Source: a virus. Taken from it: a DNA stretch of 29,196 nucleotides. The translations under genes and the position numbers were made by a program. Numbering within the stretch: position 1 is the first letter of the stretch; every line of letters starts with the position of its first letter. Under the pieces are notes generated by a model. It made no database searches and had not been told where the DNA came from. It was given only the letters and a program-made list of their open reading frames with translations. The stretch covers positions 1 to 29,196 of the IMG/VR virus record IMGVR_UViG_3300032240_001224. One strand, given 5' to 3'. Positions 1 through 7,675 of the stretch are shown here, in pieces.

Positions 1-594
1 AATCAAAAAGATCCAGTATCAGAATACAACTCTATTCTGTGGAACTCAGGCATTGAAGCAAACAAAGAAATCGCACGTAAACAAAAACGCCGTTTAACTT
101 ACATCGCAAACATTCTAGTAGTCTCTGACCCCAAAAATCCAGAGAATGAAGGTCAAATCAAACTGTACAAGTTCGGTAAGAAAATCTTCGACAAAATCTC
201 GGAAGCAATGAATCCAGAGTTTGCAGATGAGACACCGTTGAATCCTTTTGACTTCTGGGAAGGTGCTAACTTCAAAATCAAGATTCGTCAAGTTGAAGGT
301 TATCGCAACTATGACAAATCAGAGTTTGATTCTATCACTCCAGTTGATGGTGATGATGATAAACTTGAAGCAATCTGGAAAAAAGAATACTCACTCAAAG
401 AGTTTCTTGAACCTAAACAATTCAAGTCTTATGATACACTGAAAGCAAAGTTGGATAAAGTTTTAGGTCTTGATGGTGTTGCACCAGTAAAGACTAAAGC
501 GGAAGATACAGTTTTGAATACAGCGAAATCAGCACCTAGTTTGGATGAGAATGATGAAGAACTAGATTACTTTAGGTCTTTAGCAGAAGATTAA
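1..594 (+). CDS. 32: Single-stranded DNA-binding protein gp32, C-terminal part (5' end outside window)
   Basis: The frame is open from base 1 and ends at TAA 592-594, giving 197 residues of a longer protein. The stretch with NILVVSDPKNPENEG followed by LYKFGKKIFDKI closely matches the T4 gp32 OB-fold core, as does WEGANFKIKIRQVEGYRNYD further on. The protein ends in an acidic tail (DENDEELDYFRSLAED), the feature that in T4 gp32 contacts replication, recombination and repair partners. The family coats single-stranded DNA at replication forks and recombination intermediates. The N-terminal cooperativity motif and the zinc site lie upstream of the window. An in-frame ATG at 208 is internal and is not the gene start. 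The gene runs convergently into the minus-strand tail operon and is followed directly by a hairpin terminator. Confidence 0.95.
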   Translation, partial: NQKDPVSEYNSILWNSGIEANKEIARKQKRRLTYIANILVVSDPKNPENEGQIKLYKFGKKIFDKISEAMNPEFADETPLNPFDFWEGANFKIKIRQVEGYRNYDKSEFDSITPVDGDDDKLEAIWKKEYSLKEFLEPKQFKSYDTLKAKLDKVLGLDGVAPVKTKAEDTVLNTAKSAPSLDENDEELDYFRSLAED

Positions 595-603
595 TCTCTA
601 CGA

Positions 604-628
604 ATGCCACCTTCGGGTGGCATTTTTT
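604..628 (+). terminator. Rho-independent terminator of gene 32
   Basis: A perfect 8-bp stem (ATGCCACC at 604-611 pairing with GGTGGCAT at 616-623) is closed by the stable TTCG tetraloop and followed by six T residues at 623-628. It starts 10 bases after the gp32 stop. The stop codon of the convergent minus-strand gene (627-629) overlaps the end of the T-run. On the minus strand the hairpin is not followed by a T-tract, so it is mainly a plus-strand terminator. Confidence 0.9.
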
Positions 629-2783
629 ATGCTGGCACTTCTCTTCTCAATTGCGTAGATTCAACAACGGTAGTGTTTGTGACACTTGCGTTTATCACCG
701 TAGGATTTTTTGGTTTAGATTGATTACGCTGTTCAACGGCAAGTTCTGTTGATGACTTACCAACATTTAATCCTTCACCTTTTGCTTGTCCCGTAGCAGG
801 ATCGATTGTGGCGCCAGTCTTGGATGTTACGGTATCATCATCTGGTGTTGGTGGAGCACCTGCAATTGTAACATGCCAATCTTCACCTTTAACATTACGA
901 ATCAAACCGAATTTCTCTAACCAACCAGTAGATTTATCTCTAGTTCCAGCAAGAGTATTCAGTCCATCATCACCCTTGCTGTTAATATCAATACCAAAAC
1001 CTTTAATATGAACACTACCTATACCTGAACCTAACGGTGCCATAGGTTGTGCTACTTTACCACTTGGTTTACCATTGTTCTTTGCTAGATCAGCATCATA
1101 TAATTGTTTTTGTTTTTCATTCGAACGATAACCAGAAGTGATTAACAACATCTTACCAGTTTCTTGTTTGAATGCCGCGGCCATCGTTTCAACACGACTT
1201 TGAAACGTAGGATTGAAACTAGAAGTATCTACACCAGCATCGGCCTTCTTTGTAAGACTATCTAAGTTTCCTTTTGGTACTTCCGTTTGGGCAACAACAG
1301 GAGTTGCACCCCCACCACCACCAGACCCCGCTGGCGTTGCGGCAGTTTGTGTTGGTTGTTCTATCGGAGCAAAAACTGATTTACTGGATCTATACTTTGG
1401 AGGTGGTGCGGGTGGAAGTACAATAGGTTCAACTTTCTTGCCACCCCTTTTCTGTTCATCCCTTTTTGCAATGAGTTCTTTTAGTTTATCTCTTTTCCAA
1501 GTGAGTCCTTCGATATCCGAATCGAGAACATCTAACTGTTCCACAATACCAGCGTATGGATCAATTGGTTTTTCTTTCTGGCCTGGTTTTGTTGCTGACG
1601 GTTCGATTCCTAAAACATTTTTATCTAATGACCGTCCTATGCCTTTTAGTTTGTCGGCAATCCAATTACCTATACCACCTAAAAACTCACCGATTCTTCT
1701 TGTCACAGGAGATATAAAATCACCAATTGTGTTCAATACTTTTGCGGCATCTTCTTTAGTGATTAATCCAAACGATAAAAACTCAATCAGTTTAGATGCT
1801 TCTTTTACGAATGCTGCACCCCAATCGGTAGAGCCGAAGAAATCATTGAATGCAGATTTCAAGGATTCAATACCCATTGATATGATACCTTCAACACCAC
1901 CAAGACTTTCAATGATGCCTAAAATGGCATCTTTGTTCATGAATAGAGCAAATGCTATTCCTATTACAAGCGTCATTAGACCATCAAGAATACTATCTAA
2001 TATATTTTTAAAGAAACCTTTTACTTTCTTTTTTACATTCTTTTTACGTTCGGCTTTTTTTGTTTTTTTAGTTTCTTTATCGACTTCGTTAGGTTTAAAC
2101 AGATTGGTCAGTTTTGAACCAACATCTGGTTTTGCTACTGCTTTCACACCTTCAAGTTTGGCAAATTGACCAAAGCCTTTACTGATGAGTTTGAGTTCTT
2201 TACTTATTCTACGGAAAAGAATTGTGTTCTTCGCAAATATTTTGAGTGCTGCTACACCTTCCAGCGTAGGACTCTTTGCACTCTCTTTCTTTTTAAATAG
2301 ATCACCAAAAGATGATTTTTCTTGTTTATCATCTTGTTTCTTTTCGTCCTGTTTTACTTGTTCCTTAGTTGATTGTGATGGAGCATGTGGTTCTTGTTTT
2401 TCTAATACTTTACCAACAGGAAGTTCTTTACCTACCTTTTCTTCAGCATCAACACGTTGTTTTGCTGCATTCTCAATTGCATCTAGTCGGGCTGCAATTA
2501 AATTTTTAATCGACTGATTTTTTGTAAATTCATCATGACCAGGAAGTTTCATAACTTCCTTCTCTCTTTGCTCAAGAGTTTTTTCGGACATCTTCCGTCC
2601 GACATCTTTAAGTATTTTTAATTCATTTTTTGATAATCCAGTTCCACCATTGCTTAAATATTTGTTTAATATTTGTTGTTCTTTTTTAGTGTCAACAGCA
2701 CCTTCAGAGAGTTTTTCAAATCTCTGTTCTCTTAATATCTTTGCTTTTTTTAATCTACCTTTTCTGATATCATCACTTGTCAT
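627..2783 (-). CDS. Tail/baseplate-associated protein with C-terminal M15 (VanY-type) peptidase domain
   Basis: 718 aa. The N-terminal 1-170 is charged and probably helical. A segment at 177-212 (around KIFAKNTILFRRISKELKLI) and a hydrophobic stretch at 265-300, followed by FLSFGLITKEDAAKVL at 335-350, resemble equivalent segments in the two proteins encoded upstream. A Pro/Gly linker (about 455-500) leads to an M15 metallopeptidase domain at about 505-642. It has SVHIKGFGIDI, giving zinc ligands His592 and Asp599, and EDWH, giving catalytic Glu634 and zinc ligand His637. M15 enzymes cut peptide cross-bridges of peptidoglycan. No signal peptide is seen. It is the last gene of the minus-strand operon, and its ATG overlaps the previous stop (TAATG) with AAGGG upstream. 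Role in the virion is inferred: local wall opening during DNA injection, possibly as a tape-measure-like or hub-attached chain. The peptidase call is firm; the structural role is less so. Confidence 0.8.
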   Translation of the reverse strand: MTSDDIRKGRLKKAKILREQRFEKLSEGAVDTKKEQQILNKYLSNGGTGLSKNELKILKDVGRKMSEKTLEQREKEVMKLPGHDEFTKNQSIKNLIAARLDAIENAAKQRVDAEEKVGKELPVGKVLEKQEPHAPSQSTKEQVKQDEKKQDDKQEKSSFGDLFKKKESAKSPTLEGVAALKIFAKNTILFRRISKELKLISKGFGQFAKLEGVKAVAKPDVGSKLTNLFKPNEVDKETKKTKKAERKKNVKKKVKGFFKNILDSILDGLMTLVIGIAFALFMNKDAILGIIESLGGVEGIISMGIESLKSAFNDFFGSTDWGAAFVKEASKLIEFLSFGLITKEDAAKVLNTIGDFISPVTRRIGEFLGGIGNWIADKLKGIGRSLDKNVLGIEPSATKPGQKEKPIDPYAGIVEQLDVLDSDIEGLTWKRDKLKELIAKRDEQKRGGKKVEPIVLPPAPPPKYRSSKSVFAPIEQPTQTAATPAGSGGGGGATPVVAQTEVPKGNLDSLTKKADAGVDTSSFNPTFQSRVETMAAAFKQETGKMLLITSGYRSNEKQKQLYDADLAKNNGKPSGKVAQPMAPLGSGIGSVHIKGFGIDINSKGDDGLNTLAGTRDKSTGWLEKFGLIRNVKGEDWHVTIAGAPPTPDDDTVTSKTGATIDPATGQAKGEGLNVGKSSTELAVEQRNQSKPKNPTVINASVTNTTVVESTQLRREVPA

Positions 2784-4987
2784 TATGTTGCCCTTGCCAA
2801 TAATGCATCATTGCCGTTAATTTTCTTATCTACGGCAGCAACTTTTGTATCTGTTACTTTGGTATTATTAGTCTGTGCAACGTTCACGGTATTAACATCA
2901 GTTGGTTTCATTTGCTCTCGTTGACCTTGCGATACTTCTTTACTTGTACTATCAAGTGCTAAATTTTCATACTTACTTGCTGCCTCTAACTGTCCTCTGT
3001 TTGTTGCTGCAAGTTTACTTGTAGTAAATGCCGCTTCAACTTTTGCCATGTCACCACCAAGACCACCCATGGCAACATTACCAATTATAACTTTCAACGC
3101 CGTTTTAAAATCAGGCATCTTGTTTAATACTGCTAAACCTTTTTCTTTATTACCTTGACCGACAGAATTAAGTATGTAACCTGCTGCTGCTTTCGATGCG
3201 ATATCAAAGTCACTCATTATCGAATCTGGATTATTTTCCAGATCGACTCCAATTATCTTACCAATATTTTTGTATATGCTGCGACCAGTAATCTGTATAA
3301 AACCACGACCCCTAAACAAATAACCGTCACCAGGTTTGCTATTTGTTGTTAGTCCATCATAAACCATTGAGAAGAATGCTTCATCACCTTTTGACCAAAT
3401 CTCTTTTAGTTTTTCTGGCGACACACCATTTGGTTCGTTCATCAATTTTGCAACACGACCGCCAGGACCCAACTGAGGAAATTTATTATAAATGTAAGAG
3501 ATACCACGATTATTTAATGTTGCAAGCCATCCTTTTGCACCAATCTCTTTAGACTTTGGATCCAATCCAGATTCTTTTGCTGCTGTTGCCACCAATGCTT
3601 GAATTGCATATACATTTCTAATACCTAAAGATGCAACCGCTTCTGCAAATTGTTTTGCTCTACCTCTCATACCTTCTGGAGCAGGAGATGGCTTACTTGG
3701 TGGTAAGACGGGTCTAGGTGCTGCTGCTTCTTTTCGCATAGCACCTTCTTTTTGTATTGCATTGTCTAACGCTTTTTCTGTTTTACGAAGTTCTTCTTTT
3801 TTCTTAATTACTTGTTCAGTCTCTTCAGTCTTTTTACCATAAGCATCAACCTCAAGCGCAGCAATCTCATTAATCAGTTCATCTCGTTGTTGTGTTTTCT
3901 GTTCAACTAATTGTTTTGCTCTAGCCAAATTTTCTGCAAGTTTTTCATTTTTCTTTTGTAACTCATCCTGCTCTTTTGCTCTCTTTACAGCATCCTCTGC
4001 AATCTTTGCGAAGTCTGCATCAGTCATAGGTTTAGGTTTCAATGGATTCATATCCGATATTTTTTTAACCAAACCTGAAACTATATCATCAACTGCCTTT
4101 GCCGTATCGGATACAAATTTACCTATATTTTTTGGAATGTCTTTAAGAAAGTCTACAGTACCATTAATTACTTTAGCGGCAGTTTCTTTATCGAAAAGAC
4201 CAAACGTTAATGAATCAACTAGACCAGAAATACCTGCCACCAAAGTTTTATACCAATCACCAGTTTCTTGCCAAGTATCCCACGCATCCGTCAATCCATC
4301 CCACAACGTCCATATAATCAATACAACCCAACCCACTGGACCAGATGCAACTGCGGCAGTTCGTGCTGCAACTTTTACTGCCGCTTTACCTACTTTCTTT
4401 GCTGCTTGTTTTGCAAGTTTGACGCCTTCTTTTTTTTGTAATTCTTTTATCTTATCACCAACAATTTTATCGGAAAGTTCAGTAAGATACTTCCAAGCAT
4501 TCTTTGCATAGTCTTTAACTTTATTGAGTAGTTGTTTCGCAAACTTTTTTATATTATCCATTAACGACTTGAATAATTTTTTTGCTTGATCCTTAACTTG
4601 TGTTGCTAACTTCTTGGCATTTTCTGCTAGTTTTTTTGCGCCCTCTTTAATTTTTTTAAATTTTGCACCTTTAGAACTTTTAGGATCATCTTCTGCGGTT
4701 GGAGTTCTGGCAGCAATTTCTTTTCCTTGATCTACTGCAAATTTCTTTTCTACCTCATCCTCTTTCAGCAAATGCATATCTTCTTTATCGGCAGATTTTA
4801 CACCATACAATCCAACAAGCGTGATTATATTTTGCCGAACAATATTGAGATCACTAGCCGCTTTTGATAAATCGGCATAGTTCAATGCTGCTTTCTTTAA
4901 AAGTTTGTGGGCAGGAACTACTTTTTTTGATGAGTCCTCATTCAGGACTTTCTTTTTGATCGTAAGACCTAAAATATCTGATAACAC
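2783..4987 (-). CDS. Tail/baseplate-associated protein with C-terminal GH19 (chitinase/endolysin-type) domain
   Basis: 734 aa from a GTG start at 4985-4987. The next Met in frame is residue 71, so GTG is preferred although no clear ribosome binding site precedes it; it follows the upstream stop by one base and is probably translationally coupled. Residues 28-62 contain LNIVRQNIITLVGL, close to NVLRQNISKLVNL in the 584-aa protein. A Lys/Ala-rich helical region spans 105-210. A hydrophobic segment (216-235) leads to the shared motif SLTFGLFDKETAAKVI (259-274). Coiled coil is likely at 330-420, then a Pro-rich linker, then a GH19 domain at about 440-665. The GH19 signature is YLFRGRGFIQITGR (556-569). 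Candidate catalytic acids are Glu472 (KESG) and Glu481. Phage GH19 enzymes cleave the murein glycan. Its place in an operon with tail genes suggests a virion-borne lysin rather than a lysis endolysin. Confidence 0.8.
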   Translation of the reverse strand: MLSDILGLTIKKKVLNEDSSKKVVPAHKLLKKAALNYADLSKAASDLNIVRQNIITLVGLYGVKSADKEDMHLLKEDEVEKKFAVDQGKEIAARTPTAEDDPKSSKGAKFKKIKEGAKKLAENAKKLATQVKDQAKKLFKSLMDNIKKFAKQLLNKVKDYAKNAWKYLTELSDKIVGDKIKELQKKEGVKLAKQAAKKVGKAAVKVAARTAAVASGPVGWVVLIIWTLWDGLTDAWDTWQETGDWYKTLVAGISGLVDSLTFGLFDKETAAKVINGTVDFLKDIPKNIGKFVSDTAKAVDDIVSGLVKKISDMNPLKPKPMTDADFAKIAEDAVKRAKEQDELQKKNEKLAENLARAKQLVEQKTQQRDELINEIAALEVDAYGKKTEETEQVIKKKEELRKTEKALDNAIQKEGAMRKEAAAPRPVLPPSKPSPAPEGMRGRAKQFAEAVASLGIRNVYAIQALVATAAKESGLDPKSKEIGAKGWLATLNNRGISYIYNKFPQLGPGGRVAKLMNEPNGVSPEKLKEIWSKGDEAFFSMVYDGLTTNSKPGDGYLFRGRGFIQITGRSIYKNIGKIIGVDLENNPDSIMSDFDIASKAAAGYILNSVGQGNKEKGLAVLNKMPDFKTALKVIIGNVAMGGLGGDMAKVEAAFTTSKLAATNRGQLEAASKYENLALDSTSKEVSQGQREQMKPTDVNTVNVAQTNNTKVTDTKVAAVDKKINGNDALLARAT

Positions 4988-4988
4988 T

Positions 4989-6743
4989 TTAGGCCGTCAT
5001 ATAGTTGTTGATAAAACTTGTATTATAGACACTAGCAATATTTTCAGGCTCTCTACCTTTTGTTCCTGCTTGATTATTTGTTGTGGGTGCATCAATTGTA
5101 ACACCAGAATCTGCGGCAGAATCCATTCGTTGGCCTTCTGCAACTTCGGATGATGCTGATGATAATGCTGCACCAGAAACTGAAGGTGATGATTCCGATG
5201 ATGGGCTTGGTGATGCACCTACAGAACCGCCACCTGATGATGTTCCACCAATATCACCACCCGTTGATGGCATTGATGCTGCTGGCGCTGCTGTTGGTAT
5301 TGTTACTGGTGTTGCTGCTTTTTGTCCTCTGGCATTTTGAAGAATCTTTGTTGGATCACCACCAACTGCGGCAACTTCTTGACGAACTGCTTCCTCTGAT
5401 AGTTGTTCACCAGTTTTATCATCAATAAAACCTGTTGTCGAATTTGGATCAACGGTAATACCCAGTTTAGTTTTTAGAAAACCAACAGCACCCTTTTGAT
5501 CTTTTTCAGCATTCTTTGCACTATATGGATCTTCTTTTGAAGGTGATGTCCCAAGTTTTTCTTCTAGTTTGCCTGCCGCTTCTGGTGTTGTACTTGCTGC
5601 TTTGTCTTTTTCTTTTTGTTCTTCTTTTGCTTTTCTTGCTTTATCATAAAAAACACCCTCACCACTATCAAGTTTGGCTTGATTTTCTTTTAGTGCTGTT
5701 GTTGCACTTGATGTATAACTTTCTTTTGCACCACTTGATGGATTACTTTTGAATGGATACCATGCAGGCGTTCCTGGTATAGTAACATCATCTAAAACAT
5801 TACCTTTAAATGAACCTAATTTACCAAGGTCTATATCGTATGCTGTTAATTTCTTAAACGGAATTTTAAATGGGGGTGTACCTGGCCAACCAACGTTATT
5901 TTTAATCCAAGTGACTACATCATCAAAGAATTGCGTAACACTTAACATCAAAGGATTTAGATACGTTAGTGCTGTATCCATTCCTTTGCGTAGATCATTT
6001 TCGTTGAATAAACCAAAAGTGATGAATTGTAAAAAACCACCCATAGCAGATATGAGTGTATCGGTAATACTGCCAGTTTCTTTGAACGTATTGATACCGT
6101 CCATGATGCCATTGATTAATCCACCAATGATCATAGCAGGTAAAAATATTTTGCTCAGAATAGCAAATATAGTACCACCACTAAACAAAGCACCAAATGC
6201 ACCAACGATTCCCATGAACAAACCTTTTAGTAAGTTCACTGGATTAAGCATATCCATTAAACCAGATAGAAGTCCACCACCATCTTTCTTTGCTTCTGTC
6301 GGTTCTTTCTTATCTTTTCCTTCTTTAGTCGGTGTGTTTTTCTTTCGTTCATCCTCTAGTTTTGCTTCACGGGCATCTTCAGTCTGGAAGAATTTGTCTG
6401 CTTTACCTTCCGCTTTTACTTTGCTCTCTTTACCTTTTAGATTAACCAGTTTAGAAATATTCTGGCGAAGCACATTCATATCACGTGCCATACCAGGCAG
6501 AACAATAGAGTTCTTAGCAATTACATTTAAAAATGGTAAAACATCTGCACTTATTCCACCAGCAGATTCGGCTTGAGCACCTTCTGCACCTTCTTTTGAT
6601 GGAGAAGTTTCCTCTTTCTTTTTACCTCCAAATAATGACATGAACGAAAAACCCGAGTCTTTATTGCCGACAGACTCTTTCATTTTATCAAAATTTTTAT
6701 AACCTAGACTTTTGGCTAGTTCTTCTAAATTCTTTTTTGCCAT
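4989..6743 (-). CDS. Probable tape-measure-like tail protein (gp29 position; founder type of a three-gene family)
   Basis: 584 aa, close to the 590 aa of T4 gp29. Residues 68-104 hold a segment around NVLRQNISKLVNL. Residues 172-217 are strongly hydrophobic and Gly/Ala-rich, and FLQFITFGLFNENDLRKG (237-254) matches motifs in the GH19 and M15 proteins downstream. The C-terminal third (about 350-584) is Ser/Thr/Pro/Gly-rich, without a recognisable enzyme domain. The ATG overlaps the stop of the preceding short ORF (TAATG) and has GAAGG just upstream. Its position after a tube-like gene, gp26 and a -1-frame extension is the usual place of the tape measure gene in tailed phages. I see no direct sequence match to T4 gp29, so the role is inferred from position, size, hydrophobic core and operon; a structural baseplate-hub protein is the alternative. 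Confidence 0.55.
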   Translation of the reverse strand: MAKKNLEELAKSLGYKNFDKMKESVGNKDSGFSFMSLFGGKKKEETSPSKEGAEGAQAESAGGISADVLPFLNVIAKNSIVLPGMARDMNVLRQNISKLVNLKGKESKVKAEGKADKFFQTEDAREAKLEDERKKNTPTKEGKDKKEPTEAKKDGGGLLSGLMDMLNPVNLLKGLFMGIVGAFGALFSGGTIFAILSKIFLPAMIIGGLINGIMDGINTFKETGSITDTLISAMGGFLQFITFGLFNENDLRKGMDTALTYLNPLMLSVTQFFDDVVTWIKNNVGWPGTPPFKIPFKKLTAYDIDLGKLGSFKGNVLDDVTIPGTPAWYPFKSNPSSGAKESYTSSATTALKENQAKLDSGEGVFYDKARKAKEEQKEKDKAASTTPEAAGKLEEKLGTSPSKEDPYSAKNAEKDQKGAVGFLKTKLGITVDPNSTTGFIDDKTGEQLSEEAVRQEVAAVGGDPTKILQNARGQKAATPVTIPTAAPAASMPSTGGDIGGTSSGGGSVGASPSPSSESSPSVSGAALSSASSEVAEGQRMDSAADSGVTIDAPTTNNQAGTKGREPENIASVYNTSFINNYMTA

Positions 6744-6883
6744 TACCTTCTACTTTGTTTTTGTTGATTGATACGTTCTTTTTCCTCTTCAAGGTATTTT
6801 ACTAATAACGAAACGTAAATGCTTCTTTCCCAAGGTATCATATTTTCAAGTTCAGACAAACTATATTTGTGATGTTGCATCAT
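6743..6883 (-). CDS. Short -1-frame ORF after gp26: probable frameshift extension (gp51-like / tail assembly chaperone second ORF)
   Basis: This 46-aa ORF is read from ATG 6881-6883 to TAA 6743-6745. Its frame is open further upstream, to the slippery site at 6937-6946, with 18 more codons and no stop. It contains HKYSLSELENMIPWERSIY and then a Leu/Glu-rich helix (LLVKYLEEEKERI), a pattern typical of the frameshift-made C-terminal part of tail assembly chaperones (aromatic, S.xE, WE, then a helix). No ribosome binding site precedes the ATG, which favours synthesis as a gp26 fusion of about 306 aa (6743-7662) over separate initiation. In T4 the gene after 26 is 51 (hub assembly catalyst), but T4 gp51 is far longer, so that name is not firm. 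The stop overlaps the next gene's start. Confidence 0.65.
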   Translation of the reverse strand: MMQHHKYSLSELENMIPWERSIYVSLLVKYLEEEKERINQQKQSRR

Positions 6884-6930
6884 CGCAAAGTTTGTCTGAT
6901 AGTAATTACCTAGTGATTCATGACGAAATA

Positions 6931-7662
6931 TTAAACGAAAAAATTTTGTAGACCTTTAATCTCAATGTCTTCCTCGTATCCACACTTGCCGCATTTGAAG
7001 TGAACATCTTTTTTAATTTCAGGCATCGTATCAAAGAACTTTTTAATTTTCTCAAGGTCTTTCTGTTGCATAGAATCGATGAACTCCATCAACTCCTCTT
7101 TGGGTGTATCTTTAGCGTAGTATACTTGTTCATCATCGTACAAATAATCGATACAATCGATCAGTACATTTACCAGAATTTGATTCTCGTCCATGTTCTC
7201 ATAGTTCTGAATCATCTCAAATGTTGGATATTTCAAACAGATACCAACTTTTTCATTTAACATAAACTTTGTTTCATGATCTTCATGTTTTGTTGGTTCA
7301 ATTTCTAACAAGTTCAAACTGAAATCTACTGAACCAGCACACTTCTTTCTCTCACCTTTATCATCGGTAATATCATTGTTACACTTATACTTCAGTTCAA
7401 CAACTTCTTCCACTGATCGAGCACGAAGATTCATAAACAAATATTCGAGATCAAATGTAGGCAAGTTATCAATATCAAGTTCATCGATTACACAGTTCTT
7501 TAAAACTTGACGAATGGTATTGATTGTCTCTTTTGGGTCCTCTGATTCTGCCGCCATCAGAAACAACTTTTGTTCTTTTACTAGGAATGGACGAATGCGA
7601 ACATCCTGACCATTTGAAATGAGTTTGATAGTATAGATTGGTACATCAAGTTTTGGTAACAT
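6931..7662 (-). CDS. 26: gp26-like baseplate hub / tail assembly protein (T4 baseplate protein family)
   Basis: 243 aa; T4 gp26 is about 208. The N-terminus (LDVPIYTIKLISNGQDVRIR, then PFLVKEQKLFLMAAES) and the middle segment DLEYLFMNLRARSVEEVVEL match the family of T4-type gp26 proteins needed for hub assembly. Four cysteines in two pairs (Cys94 and Cys108; Cys224 and Cys227 in FKCGKCGYE) could form a zinc ribbon. The start ATG (7660-7662) has a strong site, GAGAGGA, at 7667-7673. The gene lies 13 bases after the gp54-like gene. The last codons carry a slippery sequence, so a minor longer product is likely. In T4 gp26 is essential for the hub; a chaperone role for the tape measure is inferred here from gene order. 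Confidence 0.8.
   Translation of the reverse strand: MLPKLDVPIYTIKLISNGQDVRIRPFLVKEQKLFLMAAESEDPKETINTIRQVLKNCVIDELDIDNLPTFDLEYLFMNLRARSVEEVVELKYKCNNDITDDKGERKKCAGSVDFSLNLLEIEPTKHEDHETKFMLNEKVGICLKYPTFEMIQNYENMDENQILVNVLIDCIDYLYDDEQVYYAKDTPKEELMEFIDSMQQKDLEKIKKFFDTMPEIKKDVHFKCGKCGYEEDIEIKGLQNFFV
6937..6946 (-). promoter_or_regulatory. Candidate -1 ribosomal frameshift site at the end of gene 26
   Basis: Read on the minus strand the codons are CAA AAT TTT TTC GTT TAA. This gives two overlapping slippery heptamers, A AAT TTT and T TTT TTC, two codons before the gp26 stop. A -1 slip enters a frame that stays open for 64 codons (18 plus the 46-codon ORF) to 6745. An SD-like AAAGG lies at 6953-6957, about 14 bases before the shift codon, a spacing known to stimulate -1 shifting in other genes. 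No clear downstream pseudoknot was found by eye. Confidence 0.6.
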
Positions 7663-7675
7663 AATTTCCTCTCAA

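Noticed and set aside
1213-2169. 318-aa open frame on the plus strand opposite the M15-domain gene
   Set aside because: It is a shadow of the well-supported minus-strand gene; composition is Ser/Pro/Phe-rich as expected from the complement of Lys/Gly/Ala-rich codons, with no recognisable motif.
4137-4511. 124-aa plus-strand open frame inside the GH19-domain gene
   Set aside because: Antisense shadow of Lys/Ala-rich coding sequence.
5749-6576. 275-aa plus-strand open frame opposite the 584-aa gene
   Set aside because: Antisense shadow with no ribosome binding site or family pattern; the minus-strand gene is supported by operon position and paralogues.
6881-6883. Independent start of the short ORF after gp26
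   Set aside because: Kept only as the formal CDS start: no ribosome binding site precedes it, and the frame is open back to a slippery site, so frameshifting is preferred.
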